From Rhopalosiphum padi (Eukaryota > Arthropoda > Insecta > Hemiptera > Aphididae), in contig NC_083598.1 in assembly GCF_020882245.1 (NCBI RefSeq), forward strand, positions 59,123,858 to 59,187,857: DNA of 64,000 nt, given 5' to 3'. Position numbers and translations under genes: made by a program. The notes beneath the pieces are model-generated. The model saw nothing but the letters and a program-made list of their open reading frames with translations, did not search any database and was not told the DNA's origin. Positions within the stretch are counted from its first letter, which is position 1. Each line of letters starts with the position of its first letter. Of this stretch, positions 36,518 through 50,727 are shown piece after piece.

Positions 36518-39500
36518 CAACAGGTGATCGTAACGCTCTCCATGTCACACAAACTTTCAGAATGACCCCGGTCAGTAGACATAAACATGCCAAAAAGTTT
36601 TAATATATTTACTGGTAGAAAGTAAATCTAGTTGGTACTTAAGGGACCAAAAGTAGATTAATTAATGAAAGTATAAGTATATTTTCTCTTTAAATATTAA
36701 AAAAAAAAATAAAAAAAAAATTGAATATCCTCTCTTTCCCGTAAGGTCAAGCTTTAGAATTTAGATACGACACAGAACGTGAGCAAGCTAGTGTAATACT
36801 AGTGCATTAGAGATATGTAACTTCAGGTAAGCTTGATCATTATCGATACATATAAATCACGCACGAATTGTTCTTTACATATATTTACGCGAGATCGAAT
36901 ATCGTAGCCATTGTCAATGCAAATATTGCTTTATGGATAATGGGTATTGCATATATTAATAAACTGTATAAAATAAAATTGTATTTACGCAAAGTGAAAT
37001 GGTTGCGACTTTTTTTTATATATTCAAGCATGATGAATTATGAATATACGTATACTATATAGGACCCCTGATGTTAACATGTTTATTATATGTAATAAAT
37101 AATAATATAATGTATATTGTATATTTTGTTTATCCTCAAACTTCAGAAAATAAATATATATAATATATACAATAAATAATCAATGATAAGAATCAGGAAT
37201 GCTTAGGATGCTTGCATATTACTTGATTAGTTTCTAGTAGCAAATTGAATCTAGTTAACTCTATAATATTGGGATTTAAAAATAAAAATTTATTAGACAT
37301 TCCACTTCAAAAATAAAAATAAAAATAATAATAAAAGATTAACAAAACATAAAAATATTAATATAAATACATACATGGCTTATTATTTATTTTAAAATAA
37401 ACTTTTAATTATATTAAATAAAAATACCATTTTAAAAACAATTTTTTTTATTTCAATAGCGATAACATAACGATATTTTTAATGTATATAAATATTATTT
37501 GTTATACTTATTTACAAAGTTCCATAAAATTTAATAAAATTTAATTGAAAAAAAAAATTAAATTATTATTCTCTGGGACGAACCTAATTCTAAACATTTC
37601 TTAAAAATAAAAAATAGTTAATAAACCATATAGTATATACCACTTAATTGAAAAAATAGTACCCAGCTCGTAAATAAACTGTCTGAAAATTCAGTGGCTA
37701 AGTCTACAAAATTTTATTATACAATTTACACTAACCGAATAATTAGAGTCGAGTTTACAATAGCCCTATCCATGTTATGTGTGGTACTCACAATAAGGAT
37801 GTTTTGATTTATAAATATTATTAATAGGTATAATAATTATTTATTATTATGTCCTTACACGCCTCTACCACAGCAAAATATTTAAACTATTATTAACCAA
37901 CACATTCTTTATTTTTTATTTAACTAAACCATTTTTTTTAACACTAACTACCCAACAAAAAATTAACCAAAAAATAACGACACAGTATTAAACCACAATT
38001 TAAATTACTTCAACGTTAGGAAAAAAGTAATGACCAAATGAAAGAGTATTGGGATGGGAAATGTACAACTGGAGAAAACCTTTTTCAATTTTATTGAGTT
38101 GCTTATTCTTTTTAAAGTACATTTGACAAAATAAAATTAGACAATGATCCTCTACAAAAACGTATTATAAAGAACCTCAAGTGTTTGGATTTATACCGAT
38201 TACTAATATATATTTTAGTACTTATACATTTAATATTATATATAGCTCTGTGTAAAATGATTAAATTGTTTAAAATAATTTAAAACAATTTAATTTATAG
38301 ATACTGATATTATGGATCAAATTACGTTAAAAATTTCCAATAATCAATGTAATTGTATAATCTTATGAATTTATCAATCATGTATTTATTTAACTCTATG
38401 CCACCGTATCCAATATAGTTATAATACATTAAAATGACTCACAAACGTTAAGCTTATTAGTCATTACGGTGTTTTATAAAATGTATAACGTACAAATATT
38501 ATTAAAACCAACTACAAAACGAATCGTTGTTTGAAAATACGATCATTCAGTTAGGTTAGTTATTAAGCATAAATTAGGTACACTTGAAAAATCATTGTAA
38601 TATTACATACATTACGATCATAAATCGTTATAACTACATATATTTGCATAATATTATGTAAAATGTATTGTTAAAAGCGAAATGGAGTACAGTTTTATCC
38701 GCGGTGATAAATTACATACCACATATTTTAATTGTATACTTTTTAAAGATGCAACCCTCTTTAATTTTTGTAAGTCTTTAGGCTCTAGCTAATGCTCTGA
38801 ATCGATAGTAATGAATAACTACAGCTGTAGCATGTGCAAAATGAAACGCATACTTCTTAGAATTGAAAGTTAGAACTTAGAAGCAGCAAGATGGGATACA
38901 AGTTAATTTTAAATTTTTACTATATGCGTACTAAACACAATTATTTGACTATTACAATTATATTACAACAATATATATTATATAATTGTATACAATGCAT
39001 AAAAAATAAACATTTTATATCTTATTAAAAGCATAATAATATACATTATTGAAAAAACTTCATAAATTTAAACAGAACAAATTATAAGACAAACAAATAA
39101 AACAAATAAATACCTTACTTTTCTAAAATAAATAAAAATTAATAAATTTCTTCTGTTGAAACTTTCTGTTCCTCTGGGCAATTAGATCGTGTTTAAAAAT
39201 AACACTTTCAGTTCACATACAATTGAAAATGAATACATTTTTGAAATTACTCTTATTTAAAATGTATAGTTAATTAGCCAACTTGATAATACATACTATA
39301 AATTATACCTATCATAAACCTAGAAAAAATCACTTAAAACTTGTAAAATTGTATCTCAGAAATGCACATTTTGCACTTAATGCATATTTTTAAACATTAT
39401 GTACTCATATCATCCTTCATATTATTATAGTTTAAAATTAATCGCGGCTAGATTTAGATGATATCATCTTTGAGTACCTACTATTATATTTTTTTTTTCA

Positions 39501-42500
39501 TAAATCAGCATATTTTCGCATATCATAATATACTATAGAAACTCCATCGTTATAGCTACATGGTGTGCACTTAGGATTAACGGGACAGTAAAATTTAGAG
39601 GACAATAAACTTTTGTGACACAATTCTATTAACGAGAAATATATTTTTTTTTTAAATAGGTACCTAATATTTTTTTACCGTATATACGCATGTACAATGC
39701 GTGCAAGATACGCCCAGAATCGGGATTTACTAACTATAATATAATAGTATTATCATAAACACTATAAGTATATGAACTAACTTGTATAATACATAAAGTC
39801 AAAAACCAAACAATTAGAGTTCTTATTTTTTTTAAAACAAAACGTGTAAATGAAATTCATTACTCAAATTAATTTTTTCAATAGTATTTATTGAATTGAT
39901 TCAAATGATGATATAATAATATAATACAATATAAAAAATAAAGCGAATTTATTATAAAATAATAAAATATTTCCTATTTCCTAGAAGTTATATTAACTTT
40001 TCTTAGACAGCTCTGTATTATTATTGTGTCAATAACTAATTTGTATTCCCTGTGAAATATATATACAATGTACATACTCTTCGTACCTAAACGTTTTTTA
40101 CATATTACATAATTCACAGTAATAATGCAAAATAAAAATTATTGTTCATTTTAGTATGCAATATTGAATTGAAATTGAAAAAAAAATTAAAATAATAAAG
40201 GTTTTAATTTTGAATCAAATGACTTATATATAAGCTATACTGCAATAAATACTAATATAATTATAAAAACCATATACCATTCACCCATTTTAATTTAATC
40301 ATTATAATTAATTTCATAAATCATCATGCATCTGTACATAAACAGTCAATAAAAAATGCACTTAAACAAAGAGTCAGACATCTTTAGTTTTTTCGTTTTA
40401 AACCTCTCAATGCCTGTACATATATATAACTCACCTCCAGATTTTATTCACCATATTAAATTTACTTTGTTTTTGAAAAGCCAAATATGCCATAAAATGG
40501 ACAAACTATAAAAGATACTCCACCATTGATGAAAAATATTTGACTTTCCCGCTAAGTTGAATTCGTGATTTATCTAAAATTATATGTATTAGGATATTAT
40601 AGGTATACTTGAAAAATACACTATTAATCAAAAAAACTAATCGATTTATGACAAGTAAAAATTACTTGACACATTAAAATTTAATCATCTAAAATTGACT
40701 TTTATCACATTGTTTTTGCTGAGATTATTCGAAATCGTGTAACTAACTATATACTAGAACCGATTTGTAGTCGCTGCAGGGGTAAACAATTTTTAACACA
40801 CGTCTAGTTATTCGTTATAAAAATATTATCTTTAGCTACACATAGACGTAGAAATTTCAGTATAGGTATTTCACTTATAAAATAAAACATCGAAACGTCC
40901 GTGTCAAACTCGCAGTATATATTTTAATAATATACCAATATATACAGAACTTAGTATGGATATTTAAATGTTTTCCTTATTGTATTACGCTTCAGGGGTC
41001 GCATAGTTGTTGATAGTCACCAGTGGCATATATAAAACATATTATTTTCCTATACATGTCTGCGATGTTTAAAATACGCCAATACATGTAATAAAACATG
41101 TATAATTTAAAAAAAAATCGAGTAAAACAATTTAAAATAATCTTCTTTTCGCACTCTGGGTGATGTAGCCGTGGGGTTATTTGTTGAAAAAATGTAAATG
41201 TGAATACATTTTTCTATGACTGAGCACCTGATAAAAGAAACCAGTTCCGCAACAGTATCTGTATATTACGTACACAGAAAAAGACTATAACGACACGAGA
41301 ACCAACAATCTGACGACGATATTCACATAGCACGAATCATTTTGGTCCAGACAAGAGGTGTTATTTACTATTATTGTTATATATTTATTATGATCATTAG
41401 GTATGCTAAACACTGCTCTGATCATATTATGAGTCATTCAGACACGTGAGTCACTAAAAATGCGGTTTGTCAGTTTTTTTTTTTAATCAAGTTCCATGAA
41501 AATTGGCATGTTTGACAATTGTGATATAATTGTTATTGAACATACGTATAGATACCTAATATCGTATTCTTTGGATATAGCAAAGATGTGTCATAAAACT
41601 CATTACATAGTTCTAATTTAAATGCGTACATAATATATACTCCATCTTAATAAACACGATAACTATTTTATGCCAAAAATTCACGGAAATATCAATCATC
41701 GCTCATCGGATACAATATCATTGCGTTAATTAACTTAGGTATAGCTGTCAAATTAACAGTTACGAAGAGCATCACGCCCATGCGTAGAACTAAAAGTTAT
41801 TGTAACAAAACGATTGACAATTTTTTATAAATAATGATACTGCGATTTTATATTGAGTATAATATGCACAGATATAGAATTATACCAATAAAATTGTGAG
41901 TTCAAAATAGGATTATTATTTAGTATTTTTTTTTTAAATCGCATTTTCGATTTCTTGGAATCAATTTTTAATTTTTTTACATACAAGTATTCATACGTAC
42001 TCAATGCTATAAAATTGTAATAATTTAGAATGCAATATGCATATAAATTATTGCAGTGGATAATTATATTAACTATTGTAACTATTACTAGATGTTTTCT
42101 TATACCTATATGTTTATTTCAAAAATAAAGAATCATCCAAAAGTAAACAGTAGGCAATATTTATATAGAATGTTTATTCGAAGTTTTGTAATAATTTTTT
42201 GTTTTTCAAGGTTTTTTCCATAAACGGATAAACGACAAGTACACACATTATAATACACTTTATACTCGTCGTATTTTCTAATTACACGTTCCACGTGTAT
42301 ACAATTTAACACCATTAAAATAGTATTCACATACATATTATTATAAAGGTAGCGTATTATTTACTATTAATTTATTTAATTTTATTATGTCATTTTAGTA
42401 ATACTATAGAATTATTTACTGTTTATATTTTGTTATTATTGTTTTATATATATATATATATATAAATAAATAAAGATTAACTTAATTTAAAATTTAAAAC

Positions 42501-45500
42501 CTGTACAATACTCAATATTATTAATAAAACGAAATGTATTAGACAAATATAATGAATATCATAATCTACATAGATTGTATCTACAGACCAAGAACAAAAC
42601 ACATGTAAACTCGTGTAAACTATAGCTTAAGCTATAAGCCTATAGATATAGTTATATTAAAAAAATCAGTTAACAAAATATTCTAATATGTAGGTATTAT
42701 ACATAATTATTCAGAGAAAAAAATCATACTAATAATTATAACAATAATCGTCTAATTTCAAATATTAAATACGTATAATATACCAAAAAATATAAAAATA
42801 AAATATAATATTACAACTTGTAGGTTATCTAATATATCTAATATAAATGTTAACACTGATGGTTTCCAAATGCCGATTGGCGATCTCAGGTAAGAAAATT
42901 AAATTAGCAGACTTTAAATGAGACCTTTCCATATTACTTTTTTATCTAACAGATATTAGGCCGAGCTTACTATCACTACTGAGAAAGGTGAACACAAGGT
43001 TTATTACATTATTGAACTCTATGTGATATCATAATATAGAGTTCAATGGTTTATTATAAGTAGGTAAATACTATAATATTTAATAAACTATAAGATCAAC
43101 GAATACATTATTATTAGGTCAACAGCGCAGGGAATTCCGGAGTACGTATCTCTCATCCGTTTAGTCACATTAGGTTTTGACACATTCTATAATATTCCAA
43201 TTATTAGATATCAGTGTATCACATATTTTTAACGAGTAAATATATATATACATACATGTAGAAAAAATATAAAATTAGGTAATAGTATATTACAATATTA
43301 TATTTATATATAATTATATCCTCTAGACTCTAGAGCTAGAAAGCAGCGTCCGATAGTCAACGTATGAGTGTTCAATGTGTTCATAGGGGAGAGAGCAGCA
43401 ACTGGTAACCGCGCGTATATATAATTAACTCGTAAAAGTTAGCAGTAAAACATCACTTCCAATAAAAAAATAAAATTTGTTACATACAAAGACTTGATCG
43501 TAAAATTGCATTGTCTATTAAAATAATTATTAATATTTTCAGGATGGAAGAATAGTATCTTACATAATCTTTAATTTCCTACACACAAATTTATATAAAA
43601 AAAAAACACCTCCTTCTTCTTCTTGATCATCTAATGTTAATATTCGCTTTCCAAGACAAAGTAAAAAAAACATATAAAAATGTTTGAATAGTGGATGATG
43701 TGCTAAACTGCTAACATAACATATTCACACATAACATAATAAAATCTAGGAGATAGTTTTGTTGTTTAAAAGTTGTTTATATACTGTTGAAATAGTTCTT
43801 GTAAAAATATGGTATTTTTATTTTTTATAGTAATACGAATTTTAGATTTTAATTTTTCTTATCTTTAATTTTAATTTCATTATCCAAAAAATAAAACATT
43901 TTATAATAGTTTTTGCAATTTATTATGGAATAAAACTTTTAAACACTTACCTACTAATAAAACAATATGTCTATAATAATGCACTATTTTATTGTGTAGG
44001 TAATAAAACACAAAAAAAATCAGTTCATTTAAAATATAATTAATGGAAAATACTCAAGGCTGCGTAATCCGGACGGCTGTTCGATAAGTGATATACAATA
44101 TATGTATGTCAGAACGGAATTAAAAAAATTACGGTGACGATAAGCACAGGATACTTTAACGCATTTCTGACGACGTCATAATATTATGTTGAGTCGGAGA
44201 AAATATTGTTTTACGCGATAAGGATTTTAAATTCAGATATTACCAGCTGCAGCATTCAACACATAATCATACATTATTATATAAAAAAAACCTTTGTGCG
44301 CGAATACCACGTAAAAAATACTATTGTCGCATACACTCACCACAATTTACATAATATAGTAGGTACATTAGTAGATACATTTACCGCCGCCTCGTCTGAC
44401 GTAGATTATTGGCTCCTTTGTCTTTGCACAAATCCTTTTGTTCTTTTTTTTTAGTTAGGGATAGAGAGCAGAGACTGCAGTGATAATGTATAATAACGTT
44501 TTAGCGTATATATAAACGGTCACATAAGCTATACGTACTACAGCGTACACGATATTTCGATTAATAACGTTTAAAATGATCACAAACTTCAAAGCGGCAG
44601 TATTAATGCGTTTATTTGGACGCGCGGTTAGTGTATCCGATAATAACAACACGTCCCCGGAATCCTTATATACGCGTTAGTCAGTGCATTAGGTATTAGG
44701 TACACAATATAATAGTATATCTTCTATCTTTATCGTATAGTTTATACGAATAATATACTAGCGATAATGAATAGGTAATTACATCATTTTCGTATTGTTA
44801 AATATAAAGTTAGTAAGGATATGTAAGGCGGTTGTACAGTACCACAACAAGCGAAAAAGTCTAAAAAGTTAAGTGGGTGAGTGCATTTTTCGAGAAACAT
44901 CTTGGCAGTGGTTCTAAATTTTTTTATGACCACGATCCAAATTTTCCCAGAACATTTATCACGACCACATGGTTTCACTTGTACAGTATCAAAAAGTAGT
45001 TCTAAAATATTAGTTTGTTAATTACTTTTATTGCTTATTATTTTATAATGTATATTTTTAATAATGAGACCTTAAATTCTAATGACTTTAAACCAAACTT
45101 CCAAGTAAGAAAATTACAAAGAAAATGTATATACATTTAAAGATATTAATGATAATAGTTTTAAAACACATTTCCAATTTTGTAACTTAGTTTATTTATA
45201 AACAGTTTTATAAAAAATTGTTGCGTACAACCCCATATATATTATGGGTAATTTTGAAAATTTTTTAATAACATATTTGGTAAAATATACTTTTAAAGAT
45301 CGATTGAAACTAAAAATTCAAGACTACTAAAGAAAAAGCTAACATACAACGATAAAACATGTCTTGCTATGGATTTTATAAAATAAAAAATTAAAATGTT
45401 GGTATTTTAAAATTTGGGGTTTAATAATATACTTGGCATTGACATTCGTGGAGGTTGACGCTTAAAAAAGTTTACCTAAAATGGGTAGAGAAAATGTTAA

Positions 45501-46840
45501 TAGGTATTTTGTTGTAGTCAGGTATGTCGTCTGTTACTGATACTACTGAGAGTATAAAAAGAGTATTTGTCCCGATGATGGTCTGCCGACGATAACGAAT
45601 AAAGCAATATAATTATTTACCATGTTATTGTGAGAACCGATAGAGAAACTGATATCGCTGTACAGGTAATACGATAGAAGTCATCAATGTGGGAAGATTT
45701 GTAAGTCGTATCGACTCGTGCCTATATGGCTATATAAGTGGTTTTGAAACCAAGCGATTACAATAATATGAACAATATGGTTATGGTTTATTAACGCTTT
45801 TGATATAATTATTTAGAACCCATGGGGCACGTCTCTATTTTTGAATTTATTGTTATAAATATATTATAACCAACTGGAATAAACGCATTATCGTTTTACA
45901 ACCAGTCATAGTGGTTTCCATTTCAAAAGTTAAACTCGAATCCGACGCATTATTATTTAGTCAACAGTTTTCCCTGACGTTCTTTCTCTACGTTCAGGGT
46001 GTAGCTAATGATACAATTATAATAATAAAAATACTATGTAATGTATATTTAGATTTAAATAAAACTGCTTAATTTTTCAATATGAGCCAATAAAAAGTAA
46101 AAATTCGACATAAAAAAACTATAAATCTAGACGCAACGTGTATGTGAAGGTTTGTGTAAAATTGTATATGCATTTTTTTTTATAAATTCAATTTTGTTAA
46201 TTTGGTTTTCTTCTAATTATGGCATAGCGTATTTCTAATGAATGTTCTTATGTGTTCTTATGTATCTTAATGTATACTTTTGAATTTTTCAAAACAACGA
46301 AGAATAAGAGAAATAATTGGATGGGCGCTGTAGAACATGCCATTAAACTTTGAATGAAAAACTCGAAACTATTAGTTCACATAAATGTCATTTATTCGTA
46401 TTGACCACAACTCATATACAACAGATAAGAAAACACCAAGGTGGTTATTCGAATTAGATTTTTTTTTTGTAGTTTTCAATGGTTAACCAGAAAATAACAT
46501 CGTGAAATAATACATTATACATACTGTCATCTGATTAAAGCATGGTGAAGGTAATATAATCCTCAACATACTTTTTTAAAATTTTTGATCGATACTAAAA
46601 ATGTTTACTGTACTTGGAATTTGTATAATATTTGGCTATTTATTTTTTATTTTTTTATATTTGACGAATATTTGTATGATATAATGCAATAAAAATATAA
46701 TGTGATTTTATAATATTATAAAATGTATATTTTTAATTTGTACTTAGATCACCTGCTACACATATGCCACATATTGTACATACGTGTCTTGCGCATCAAT
46801 AATTTATTACAATAAATTCAATGAATATTGTAATATCGGT
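36518..46840. other. Long AT-rich region without supported genes
   Basis: About 10 kb of AT-rich sequence. I see no exon chains, recognisable transposase or RNA gene. Two CAGTGGTT-like termini (about 44905 and 45820) hint at an old hAT insertion. The two strands offer only short, compositionally random frames. Confidence 0.3.
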
Positions 46841-46859
46841 AATTCCGAGCAACCGCGAC

Positions 46860-47500
46860 GTGAATTATAAATAATACCGGTTCCGGTAAAAAACAAATTA
46901 CCTGCTTTTGGCGGCTTCCTAGTTTATAAGTCCTGTGCAGTGTATGGCGACGGTCACCAACTGAAAATTCCGGCGTCATCGAGTCATCTTCGAACTCTGG
47001 AGTTCATAACTCACATTCGGTTCGCACATACGGTCAGAGAAAACACACGGCTTGGCGATCGTATAGTGGTTTTTAATTTTATGCCTTGTGAAAATCTGTC
47101 GGATTTATAGTGTTCTCCGACACCCACAACAAAAAACCAACCAAACCGCTTCAAAGCAACGTACGTATATAACAGTATAATTTAATAAACACGACGCGAA
47201 CGCATTCACCGGACGACTGAGATGAACATCTACACCGTTCACGACCGTTCATAACCGCATGTGGCACATACCTACAGCGATAACGTGTGCGCACAAGTAC
47301 CACCTACCACAGTACCACGACGCGCGACGCTGATAACGAGTCATTACTGAAGGCCATCGCGACCACCACCACCACCACCACCACCGCCGCCTCCGCCGTC
47401 GTCGACATTGCCACACCGCGCTATTACACTATACCGTACGACAGGTTACACCAATGCGATAAACAATAATAATATTATTGTACGAGGTACCGGTGAGGTA
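46860..47500 (+). promoter_or_regulatory. Candidate promoter and untranslated 5' exon zone
   Basis: GC content rises sharply. A TATAAATAA box lies at about 46867. A GTACGT donor follows AAGCAAC at about 47160, and another (GAG|GTAGGT) near 47494. No ATG frame of useful length precedes them, so this looks like one or two 5' untranslated exons of a plus-strand gene whose coding exons lie downstream. A (CCA)n run is at 47363-47385. Confidence 0.4.
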
Positions 47501-50500
47501 GGTAATGTCGTTACGACTAATTAGTAATTATCAATTGTATTCCTAGTTGCGAATTATTGTGTCCATTGTGGTGTGTAATTTACTGTTTTGGATGCAATCA
47601 ATTCAAGTTATTACTTCTAACTTGTTATAAAACAGTATTAGTATTTCGTGTTTGCTTGTAAACAAAAAATATCATAATATGTTATCTTTATAGGTACGTC
47701 GATAAAAAGTAAAGCACTATAATCTATAAGCTAAGTTAAATTTTTATGTTTTATAACTGTTTTGTTTTTACCCTTCATAGTTCAAAGTCTATGCAGTGAA
47801 CTCGATAAAATGGACTAAAAATGACAATAAAGGCGAGTGATGGGGATGCGGGATTTTAGAGTTCATGAAAAATGTAGATTAAGTAAGGTGGAAATAAAAG
47901 AATATGTACTTAAGTAAATCTATACAAGCTAGATTACAGTGTAAATTATGTATTAACTATAGACGTATTTAACGAACCCGTTGATAATGCTTCTCTCATT
48001 AATCGTACGTTATATTTTAGTTCGTAGCTTATATTGATGAATTGATACTTGAATGATTTTTCGGAATATTTTATGCGGTGACAAACGAATGTATTTATAA
48101 ATTTATAAGGTTCGTATTTTCCATTTCTGTCCTTTTGGGTTTACCACCATGCCCTTTCCGATGGGTATTGAGTTGAATATTTGAATGATTTAAATGTAGG
48201 TAAGTACCAACACATAATATAATCATATTAAATCGTATATTTGTGTACCTACGCGTCACCCAATATTCAAATCGTATATATTTACTTTTGGTTCACTTTC
48301 ATTTTAGACAGCACCAGTACCGAAACTAGCGGGGGGGGGGCTCAACTACTCAATACCACCAAGGGGCTTCAGTATATAATAAATTGGGGACCCGAAATTT
48401 AGAGAAGTCTTAAGGGTAAATATGAAAGTAGGCAGTAAACAATAAAATCTATAATGTATAAAATTATTAAAATTGAAAAATAGAAAAAATATTGTTGTAA
48501 GTAAATATTATTTTGTAAAACATATTATTTTAAATTTTAACTATACCTATGTATAATAGTTGTATTATTTTATGAATATTACTTCAGTTATTCATATGTT
48601 CATATATTTTATAGTGATGTGAGCCTTGTACATTTACATTGTAAAATTTTACCGGGAAGGTAATCGTAAGTTTACGATTTAATTTTTTTTTACCATTCAA
48701 AAAGTTGAGTGACCACTTTATTTGTATATATTTTTTTTATTTTTTATCAATATATTTGGATTATAATACGAATCATGATTTTTGAAAAATGATTAATGGC
48801 CGATAAGATTATGTTTTTTATTTGTTATACTTTATTAATTATTTTTACTTAAACAAAGAATAGAAAACTATATAATAAATTATTAATTGTTATTTTTAAT
48901 AAATAGATTAAATACTAATGCTTTATTTTATATTTGTTTTGCCTTCTTTATATAATATTGTGAAAAAATTCAATAGGTATAATTACTATAATAATATAAC
49001 ATAAATTGAATTTGTATAAAAATTTATCAATTTTACCAAAACATTTTTTACATAAAATCCACATCACTAATATTTTATAATACAAAATAAAATAATATAA
49101 GGTATTATTATTATTATTAAATTATGTTTGAATTTGATTGTTTAATTACTTGACTGGGTGCAATAGTGTATCTAATAAATGAGGACTATTTGAATAATGT
49201 AAATAAACTTAATAAACTAAAAGTAAATATATATATATAAAAGTATTCAAATCACAAGGTAACAAAAACAAGTTCAGTTATAAAGTTTTATTCCTATTCC
49301 CTACTCCCTAGGAGCTATATGTAGTATGTAGAAACAATTTACAATAGTGAAACAAAGCTTTTATCTATGAATATATTATACAAGTACAGGGGCCCCATAA
49401 CATTTTTTGCACCAAAGCCCTACAAAACCTATAGGTAGTATCTTGTTAGTGTGTCCCGGTAGGTTAGGCCTAGGTAATTTAGGTTGGAGTATAGGTTTCG
49501 AGTCCACCACGGGGTGCGGTATGTTAAAAAATGCGGCCTTAATTTTTTTTTTTAATTTCATCATTTTGTATGTGCACTCTAAGCGAAGTCGGAGCGCTGA
49601 AAATGGGAGTCTCTATTTGTTACGTATGGAAGTTACAATGTGACGAAACATAGAACATTGTTTTGCGACATTGTATTCAGTAACTTCGCAGGTAGGGATA
49701 TTAACGGTGCCTACATCATCTCCGCGATATCTATAGGCACTAATATTAAACTTTACACAAAATAACTGCTATATAACATCTCTGAGAACCTTTTTTGCAC
49801 ACAGGGTAGTTGCGGCATTAGACATAACAGTTACTGGAGCACAACAGAAAAATTATAATTTCTCTGTACTTAATAACGCTGCCAGCCTGAATTTGAAATC
49901 CCAGGTGGCTGCTCAATTTTCTGATGCTATAAAAATTCCGTCACTAGCGTAATCACAATTTTCTAATTAGACTTACATCTACGGCCAATGTGAACACTCG
50001 GTTCGTACTGTTCGTGGGTACATCGAACCGATATAATATAAAATGTAAACCGACATTTTTGTCTTTCAAAGTCTCAATTATTTTCTTTCAGGGGTTATCG
50101 GTCAACCAATTGATCTAATGATTATGTTGTTACGTGAGTACCTATAGTCGATGTTCTGATTGTTATCTTTTATTACCTATAATAATACCTAGGTACCACA
50201 TATTATTCGTGAAGCCGTATAACCGACTCGCGTGTGTGATTTTAAATTTTATTTTAAAAATACATATTGTCAACAATGTCAACGCCACTAATAATTATAC
50301 ACGGACATATAGGTATAATACCTTGGTAAGTTATAGGCGATACAATAAAAACAGAGCAAACAATTCAATACTACGCCGATGGCTGATGTAAACTTTTACG
50401 TAAGGTATATTAATACAATAACACCGTACAATATTTAAATTTTTTATACAAACAAATAAATTTTCACATAATTACAATAATATTTACATTTTAAATGCGT

Positions 50501-50700
50501 TTAAGACGCTTTTCATTGTTATCGTTATTTTAAGGAATTTGATTTTAAACAAAACTTTATAAACTAATAAATTTAAATAAACTATAAAAATTATAACATA
50601 TGTTAAGTTCAATACAATATTATTTACTGATTGTTGTCTTGAATATAATTTCTTCGTTTTCAGAACGATAGTTGATAATTGATTTTGTAATAACATACCT
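47501..50700. other. AT-rich spacer or intron
   Basis: No supported exons. Between 49380 and 49560 there is a less AT-rich patch that may be an old repeat; no terminal repeats were found. Confidence 0.3.
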
Positions 50701-50727
50701 GCAAACACACAATTATAATATAAGTAC

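Noticed and set aside
44905..45830. Possible large hAT element with CAGTGGTTCT and AGAACCCATG ends
   Set aside because: The ends match only partly and no 8-bp duplication was found.
49480..49520. tRNA T-arm-like motif (GGTTTCGAGTCC)
   Set aside because: The stem does not pair and no D-arm or anticodon arm could be placed.
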